A DNA stretch of 64,000 bases from Tritrichomonas musculus (taxonomy: Eukaryota; Parabasalia; Tritrichomonadida; Tritrichomonadidae), in the NCBI GenBank assembly GCA_039105265.1, contig JAPFFF010000013.1, forward strand, positions 1,426,001 through 1,490,000. Reading direction: 5' to 3'. The translations under genes and the position numbers were made by a program. Of the stretch, positions 58,381 to 64,000 are shown piece after piece. Each line of letters opens with the position of its first letter. Within the stretch, counting starts at the first letter, position 1. The notes under the pieces are model-generated. The model did not search any database and had not been told where the DNA came from. It saw only the letters and a list, made by a program, of their open reading frames with translations.

Positions 58381-60903
58381 ATGACTGCCAATATAAAAAT
58401 AAATGGCATAAATCTTATGCATGAAACGCGCAGTACTCCATCTCCACTCAATGGATCTAAAATATCAGATCGTTTTATTTCATTTCAATGGCCTCTGCCA
58501 GAATCTTTTCGAAATCCAGAGATGTCTGGCAAAAAAATCCAAAAATCCAGTCTTAAATACAAATTACGTTATTCTAAGGATAAGAATTTCCCATCTAAAG
58601 GCACATTTACAGTTGATACGATTTGGCCATTTTATAATCCAGAGACACCTCTTGAAAAAGGAACCTGGTACTGGCAATACGGCTATATTGAATCCCCAGA
58701 CAAAATTGAATGGAGTGCTGTAAACCAAGTCGATGTCCTTGACAATCCCTCAAAATTTGTTCCACCTCCATTTTCAACTTTCATTTCGAAATTGCCGACT
58801 TCGCATCCACGTGTTTTGATCGACAATGAACACTGGCAATCATTCATTGACCAGAGCGAAAGCAAAGAAGAAAGACAGTGGTTTATTGACAAAGCAAATG
58901 AAGCCATTTCAGCTCCAATGGAAGACATAAACAAAATTCGAATTGATCATGTAAAAAACCTCAAAAATGCGAAGCAAATTGATCAGTATCTTACACGTGA
59001 AAGCAGACGAATCATTGATTCCGAAGAGATGAACTGTGAAGCATTCATTCGTGCTTATTTATTGACGAAAGATGAACGTTATTTGAATGAAGGAATCAAG
59101 CGAATAATAATCATGAGTGATTGGACGTCGAATGAAAATGTCAGAGGAGACTTCAATGAATCATCTGTACTTTCATTGTGCTCGCTTGCCTATGATTCAT
59201 TCTATTCTCATCTAACAGCAGAACAGAAAGAAACTCTTCTTAATATTATCATTAGTAAGTGTCAATCATCTTACAAACGATTTAATAATAACTTGGAGAA
59301 TCACATCGCTGACAACCATGTCTGGCAGATGACGTTACGTATATTTACATTTGCAGCGATTTCTGTTTACGGTGATGTTGAAGAGGCAACACTTTGGACC
59401 AATTACGCATACAATGTGTGGCTTGCTCGTTTTCCAGGCTTGAATAAAGATGGAGGCTGGCATAACGGAGATTCATATTTCATGGTGAATGCGAGGACAC
59501 TCATTGAAGTTCCTTTACTTTATTCAAGAATAACTGGGTTTGATTTCTTCACTGATCAATGGTACGATAACAACATCATGTACACAATCTATCAACAACC
59601 GCCTTTCTCAAAATCAGCTGGGAATGGAAGTGGCCATTTAGGAGTAACAAAACCAAGCAGTGTTCGAATTGGCTATTTAGATGCACTTGCGAAATTGAGA
59701 GGAAACACTTATGCAGCTGATTTTGTTCGTCGAACTTTAGAAGTTGATCCACTTTATCTGAAAAAGTCGTTGCTTGCAAAGGCTGGTGATCTTTCCTGGT
59801 TTCGTCTTCAATGTAATAAAAAATTACCAGAAGGAAAAGGACTCGATGATCTTCCTTGTGGACGAGTGTTTCCAGAAACAGGAGTTGCAACATTCATGAC
59901 AAATTGGAATAAAAACAGCATGAATGCAATGTGGAGCTTCCGATCAAGTCCTTATGGATCAACATCGCATGCACTTGCAAATCAAAACTCATTCAACACT
60001 TTCTTCGGCGGGAAGCCGCTTTTTTATAGTAGTGGACATCACATATCATTCGTCGATGCACACTCAATGCTTTGTGAAAGATCAACACGTGCACATAATT
60101 CAATTCTGGCAGATGGGATGGGACAAAGAATTGGAACAGAAGGTTACGGCTGGATTCCTCGTTATTTCGTTGATGAAAGAATTAGTTACATCTTGGGTGA
60201 CGCTTCAAATGCTTATGGAAAAGTTGTTTCTGAAACCTGGTTGAAAAGAGGAAAAGAAGCTGAAATTGATTATTCACCAGAAAACGGTTGGGATGAAAAT
60301 CATGTGAAACTATTTCGTCGTCATGTTGTTGATCTTGGTAAAACAGGCTATATATTTATTTATGATGAACTTGAAGGCGACAAGCCAATACAATGGAGTT
60401 ATCTTCTTCACACTGTCACAAATCCAATGATTGTCGATGACTCAAATGATAATTATATTCATATCGAAGCAACTAATAAAAATTGTTCTTCAGATGCTTA
60501 TCTTTTATCAACTGGGAAATTGACATTGAATACAACAGACATGTTCTTTTATACACCTGATAATTGGCTTCGTGCAGATAAAAATGGAGTGTTTCAAAAA
60601 TATGGAAATCATTGGCATTTCTCAGCAACTTCTGATCCTTCTCAAATTTATCGATTTGTAACAATTATTAATACACATTCGCAGAAACATCCAGCCAAAG
60701 ATCCTGTTCTTAAACCAAATGGAAATATCAAGATTGGGAAGTGGATTGTTAATGCCAATTTGTCAAATAATGAAAAACCGTCTTTTTCTATTAAAAATAA
60801 TAAAGAAGAAATTAACATTGAGTATCTTGGAGAAGAAACAACTATAAACATTGATGGGAAGTTAATAATCCTTAAAGATATTATTCCTGAACTTGAAATT
60901 TAG
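58381..60903 (+). CDS. Heparinase II/III-like polysaccharide lyase
   Basis: The protein has 840 aa. Residues about 35-120 form a fibronectin-like sandwich (LKYKLRYSKDKNFP, GTWYWQYGY). HPRVLIDNEHWQSFI (from His142) opens the DUF4962-type alpha/alpha toroid. This contains ADNHVWQMTLRI (Asn312-His313, a likely catalytic pair), DGGWHNGDSYFM and a Tyr that may act as acid/base. A beta-sandwich heparinase II/III domain follows, with the hallmark RAHNSILADGMGQ (around His572). The family cleaves uronic-acid-containing glycans such as heparan or alginate by beta-elimination. The closest pattern I know is in Bacteroidetes, so bacterial origin is likely. There is no signal peptide, so it probably acts in lysosome-like vesicles reached another way, or in the cytosol. 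All domains are complete. Confidence 0.85.
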   Translation: MTANIKINGINLMHETRSTPSPLNGSKISDRFISFQWPLPESFRNPEMSGKKIQKSSLKYKLRYSKDKNFPSKGTFTVDTIWPFYNPETPLEKGTWYWQYGYIESPDKIEWSAVNQVDVLDNPSKFVPPPFSTFISKLPTSHPRVLIDNEHWQSFIDQSESKEERQWFIDKANEAISAPMEDINKIRIDHVKNLKNAKQIDQYLTRESRRIIDSEEMNCEAFIRAYLLTKDERYLNEGIKRIIIMSDWTSNENVRGDFNESSVLSLCSLAYDSFYSHLTAEQKETLLNIIISKCQSSYKRFNNNLENHIADNHVWQMTLRIFTFAAISVYGDVEEATLWTNYAYNVWLARFPGLNKDGGWHNGDSYFMVNARTLIEVPLLYSRITGFDFFTDQWYDNNIMYTIYQQPPFSKSAGNGSGHLGVTKPSSVRIGYLDALAKLRGNTYAADFVRRTLEVDPLYLKKSLLAKAGDLSWFRLQCNKKLPEGKGLDDLPCGRVFPETGVATFMTNWNKNSMNAMWSFRSSPYGSTSHALANQNSFNTFFGGKPLFYSSGHHISFVDAHSMLCERSTRAHNSILADGMGQRIGTEGYGWIPRYFVDERISYILGDASNAYGKVVSETWLKRGKEAEIDYSPENGWDENHVKLFRRHVVDLGKTGYIFIYDELEGDKPIQWSYLLHTVTNPMIVDDSNDNYIHIEATNKNCSSDAYLLSTGKLTLNTTDMFFYTPDNWLRADKNGVFQKYGNHWHFSATSDPSQIYRFVTIINTHSQKHPAKDPVLKPNGNIKIGKWIVNANLSNNEKPSFSIKNNKEEINIEYLGEETTINIDGKLIILKDIIPELEI

Positions 60904-61660
60904 ACTAAAAAATTTTTTTTTTAATAATCACTTCTGCCTTTTATTATTATTTAAAGATTGATCTTTAAAAGTATTAAAATCTGTTAAATAACAAATTCTA
61001 AAACGAACATTGAAAAATGATTTTGTATATAGTTTATAAGAGATTTTCAATGAATAATTCAAATTTGCAGTTATCGATTTCACTCTTTCACATGCCATAC
61101 TTGGAATTTAAAAGGGGAATTCTGTCAAAAAACTTGTGAAGGAATCAAGTTTGCATCACCTTTCATCATCCACATTATTGCAAGTAATGTTGAGATTAAA
61201 ATAAAGTGTTTTTAATAACAATATATAATATCGGTTATGGGTAGAATTCCGCCTTTATTCAAAAAGTGATAACGATACGTATTCAAAATTCTTTTTTTTC
61301 CTTAAAAACTAACAACTTTTTAATTTTTTTTTTCTTGAACTTTAGTCCCATTTTTTCTCTTTGCTTCATGAATTAGAATTCAGAGTTGAACTACAGGGAA
61401 CTCTGCCTAATCTAATTTTTGAGCATCTGGAGTTGGTAGTTCTTCTGCAGAGATTCAAGATAATCATTCAATTATATTATTCAAGATTTGTTCATTCAAA
61501 AAGTTCTTGTGATGATCGTCTTTGATCGGTATCTTCTCAATTTATAAAGGTGGATTTTTATATATACGATTCCTCTGCCAAAAGTAATGATACTGATTAC
61601 CCAGAAGAGACTTTTTGTAAGGACATTCCAAAATTTGGGGAAAATATAAATATATATTTA
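60904..61660. other. AT-rich intergenic DNA
   Basis: No supported gene, RNA or strong repeat is visible. Confidence 0.45.
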
Positions 61661-61664
61661 TATA

Positions 61665-61770
61665 TAAAATGATTTTTACCCATTCATACAGCCATCCGCG
61701 GTATCTCGACTCGATGTCCGCTAGGCAGTATGTAGTCTCGGTAAAAATTATGTAAAAATATAAAAAGATT
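61665..61770. mobile_element. Diverged core fragment of the 24.6-kb foldback MITE
   Basis: In reverse orientation relative to the copy at 24632-24962, the words GCCATCCGCGG, TCTCGACTCGATG, CCGCTAGGCAGTATGTAG and TCGGTAAAAATTATGTAA follow the same order. About 35 bp of the GC-rich centre is missing, and the outer arms are not recognisable. Confidence 0.75.
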
Positions 61771-61883
61771 AAAAATAATTTTATTTTTTAATTCTCTCAA
61801 AAATAATCACCAGTAATGCATTTATGTTAGCAAAATAAAGTTCATTCTCTTTAAAAATTTTACTAAATATCATAATTTTCTCG

Positions 61884-62150
61884 TTAAAGTTCATTCTCTT
61901 TTAAAAAAAATTCTATATTATATTTATAGTTAGTAGATAGTTTTTCTTGGAACTCAGCCATATTTATTTTTCCTAAAATTCCTGTCTTTCCTGATGATTT
62001 AATTTTATAATGTACAATTCCATCAGCTGTTTTGAAAATTGAATTGCCCATACCATCCGCAAAAGCACTTATAATCTTTTCTTCAGGAGGAATTACTTTA
62101 TCTTCATCCAAATTCACTAAATATATAACATTTTTTTCGCTTTTCTCCAT
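61884..62150 (-). CDS. Small protein, 88 aa, possibly RCC1-blade-like
   Basis: KIISAFADGMGNSIFKTADG followed by IVHYKIKSSGKTG resembles a single RCC1-type blade (the usual pattern is VxxVxxGxxHSxxLTxDGxVYxWG), but one blade cannot make a propeller, so this may be a truncated gene. The start is an ATG without a clear initiator nearby. A 16-bp word (AAAGTTCATTCTCTTT) that encodes the C-terminus KENEL is repeated about 40 bp beyond the stop. The confidence that it is expressed is low to moderate. Confidence 0.4.
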   Translation of the reverse strand: MEKSEKNVIYLVNLDEDKVIPPEEKIISAFADGMGNSIFKTADGIVHYKIKSSGKTGILGKINMAEFQEKLSTNYKYNIEFFLKENEL

Positions 62151-63379
62151 TGTTTTTTTATTTAGATAAATTTTCTAATTTTTGAATTATCTTTGTGAAT
62201 TTTGATAAACTTTTTAAAACTAAATAAATATTTAAAAAACAAAATTTTATGATTGAAATAAAGCCCACAAATCTTAAAACGGAAATTCTAAGTGAAGCAT
62301 ATGGAATCAGTACAAAAATCCATCATTTTATGGATTGTCAATACCAATGTTGTTGATGATTTTCAAACATCGGATTCTTGTTTCATCCACAAGTGAATTA
62401 AAAAGTGATATATGTGATAGTGGCTGGATTGAATCAAATGAAAATTCTTTTTTTCCATTTAAGTGAACTATCGTTTTTAACCGACACTCAAATCTATTAC
62501 TGACAAGTTCAAATAAAGAACAAGGAAAGAACAAAAAGTCTTCTCTCAGATGCGTTTTCATTCATGACAGATGTTTCCTCTGAATGGAAAAGTCTTGATG
62601 GAATTTGATCGGTACCAGATTCAAACTACGAATAAAAAGTGGGAAATTATTCGTAGTCCAAAAATCTGGGTTTTGAATAAACGATCATTCATTGATAAAA
62701 CGATCATTTATGCAGCATCAAGAGGAACAATAATTGATCGATCAACGAACATAAAAAATAAATTTGAGAAATAGAATTAGACATTTTACAATTTACAGTA
62801 AATATAAAGTTTAAATTATAATTTAAATAATGCCTATTATTTACAATATATATAAATAATTGGCATTCATATGAAAGAATAAATGTTGAAAGTTAAGTTT
62901 ATATTTTAAAATAACTTTTAAAACTATATGTTTTATGATTTTATTTTACTTATTATAATCTTTTTTGAATAAATAAATTCATTATCAACATAAATGATCT
63001 TAATATTCCTTAATATTACATTAATGTTACTAATAATTGTTTTGAACCATATGGGCTAATTCAGCTTATAAATTCCACAAAACACATAAATGTTCAATTA
63101 ACAAAATTGAAAGTTTTATTGAATTTATAAACATTATCAAAAAGCAAGAAAAATATAAAAAATCTTGCATTTTGTCTAATTTTATTTTAATATATATATA
63201 TAAATTATATTTTAAATATTATTTACTATATTTAAAATAATATTTATATTTAATTTACTTAGATATTGGCATATTACAAAGATTGTTCGATCAATTGAAA
63301 AATATTGAATCCACTCACAAAATGAGCACAAAGTTCTCAAATTTTATTTTTAAATGAGAAAGCTTCGATTTTAATGATA
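62151..63379. other. Intergenic DNA, possible gene relics
   Basis: Frames at 62328-62561 (minus, 77 codons) and 62571-62774 (plus, 67 codons) have somewhat better composition than their surroundings but no family match or initiator. The rest is very AT-rich with a (TA)n run at 63192-63204. Confidence 0.35.
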
Positions 63380-63386
63380 TCATTTA
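63380..63386 (+). promoter_or_regulatory. Initiator (Inr) of the Myb gene
   Basis: TCATTTA, 11-17 bases before the ATG at 63397, fits TCA-pyrimidine-(T/A). A second TCA at 63395 overlaps the start. Confidence 0.6.
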
Positions 63387-63396
63387 CTTAATTTTC

Positions 63397-63933
63397 ATGA
63401 ATCAGCAAAGATCAAGGATGAAGTTTACCGAATTAGACGACATCAAGCTTATACAAATGGTAAATCAAATGAGTAGGCCAGATTGGAAAGCGATATCAAC
63501 TTCGTTACAAAAATGGACACCGAGACAATGCCGTGATCGTTATAATAATTATTTATCTCCCAAAGTTCAAAATAAAAAATGGACTAAAAAAGAAGATCAG
63601 ATACTTTTGGAAAAATATTCGATTTTTGGGCCTAAATGGTCGTTTTTAACACGTTTTTTCTGTAATAGAGCTGCAGTAAATATCAAAAATCATTTTGCAA
63701 AGATATCTTTGAAAAGCATTTCAAAAAAAGAAAAAATACAAAATGATATTACTAAAAATATCCTTAAAAATCAGAATTTACAGATAAATGACAGTTCCAA
63801 CAATAATTCTGCAAATAGTATTGAAAATATGATATTCAATTTCGATTTTGAGCAAGATGAATCACCATATTCATTAGATAATGATGATTATCTGCTGGGA
63901 ATTTCAAATGAAATCATTAATTTTATGATTTAA
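63397..63933 (+). CDS. R2R3 Myb-like DNA-binding protein
   Basis: The protein has 178 aa. The first Myb repeat is residues about 9-54 (KFTELDDIKLIQMV, DWKAIS, TPRQCRDRYNNYL) with aromatic anchors F10, W30 and Y49. The second is about 60-102 (KKWTKKEDQILLEKY, GPKWSFLTRFF, RAAVNIKNHFAKI) with W62 and W81. The recognition helices CRDRYNNYL and AVNIKNHFAKI match the DNA-contacting helix of R2R3 proteins. The Asn-rich, acidic C-terminus (about 125-178, ending FEQDESPYSLDNDDYLLG) may activate transcription. In trichomonads such short Myb proteins regulate genes through Myb recognition elements, by family knowledge. TAAA overlaps the stop. The gene is complete within the window. Confidence 0.92.
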   Translation: MNQQRSRMKFTELDDIKLIQMVNQMSRPDWKAISTSLQKWTPRQCRDRYNNYLSPKVQNKKWTKKEDQILLEKYSIFGPKWSFLTRFFCNRAAVNIKNHFAKISLKSISKKEKIQNDITKNILKNQNLQINDSSNNNSANSIENMIFNFDFEQDESPYSLDNDDYLLGISNEIINFMI

Positions 63934-63948
63934 ATTCCGAATTTTATT

Positions 63949-64000
63949 ACAGTTGTTTCACTTTTGTAACATAAAAATCCACTTTTGTAAACAAAAAATT
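63949..64000 (+). mobile_element. Possible left terminus of an element running off the window
   Basis: CAGTTGTTTCACTTTTGTAA, preceded by TA, is followed at 21-bp spacing by another CACTTTTGTAA word. This resembles the reverse complement of 13932-13982 and the sub-repeat design of the element at 50516-51904. The other end would lie outside the window. Confidence 0.35.

Overview
The window looks like nuclear DNA of a parabasalid protist, most probably a trichomonad close to Tritrichomonas or Trichomonas. The DNA is very AT-rich and none of the genes shows a recognisable intron. Many starts lie a few to about 45 bases downstream of a TCA-pyrimidine-(T/A) initiator element, the known trichomonad core promoter. 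The gene content also fits: a DUF3447-type ankyrin protein, a Pmp-like beta-helix surface protein with Cys-rich repeats, a BTB plus discoidin-like protein, MATE and MFS carriers, a TKL-like kinase, an R2R3 Myb protein and Sel1 repeats. The genus is an inference; no rRNA is present.

Layout. 1-3163 is gene-poor and holds a dispersed repeat and an inverted-repeat element of 1.37 kb. 3164-13798 is a giant HECT ubiquitin ligase of 3544 aa with a SPRY domain. 15043-20065 is one ancestral ankyrin-kinase gene now split: an ankyrin N-terminal part, 2.7 kb of 25-bp minisatellite with six embedded copies of an ankyrin repeat, and a complete kinase domain. A PP1-like phosphatase (20127-21164, minus) faces the kinase tail to tail. 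Then come a MATE carrier (minus), a foldback MITE with a GC-rich core, a second ankyrin protein, a tRNA-Glu and an MFS carrier (minus). A decayed Sel1-repeat gene follows (29600-30810). A run of minus-strand genes comes next: a BTB/F5-8C protein, a class 3 lipase, a 2191-aa surface protein with 52 near-perfect 8-residue repeats, and a broken relative of that surface protein. The right part holds VPS20/CHMP6 (ESCRT-III), an orphan 196-aa gene, a cluster of inverted-repeat transposon remnants (50-54 kb), a four-EF-hand protein, a transposase-like relic, a heparinase II/III-like lyase of bacterial appearance, a small unknown gene and a Myb protein.

The genes do not form a pathway. Phosphorylation (kinase, phosphatase), calcium sensing, ubiquitination, membrane remodelling, transport and host-surface interaction are represented side by side, as is usual in these genomes. 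The most unusual structure is the ankyrin-kinase locus. A 25-bp unit, which shifts the reading frame by one base per copy, has expanded inside an ankyrin region in blocks spaced by exactly 188 + 25n bp. The kinase half may have become a gene of its own, using a promoter motif that lies within former ankyrin coding sequence.
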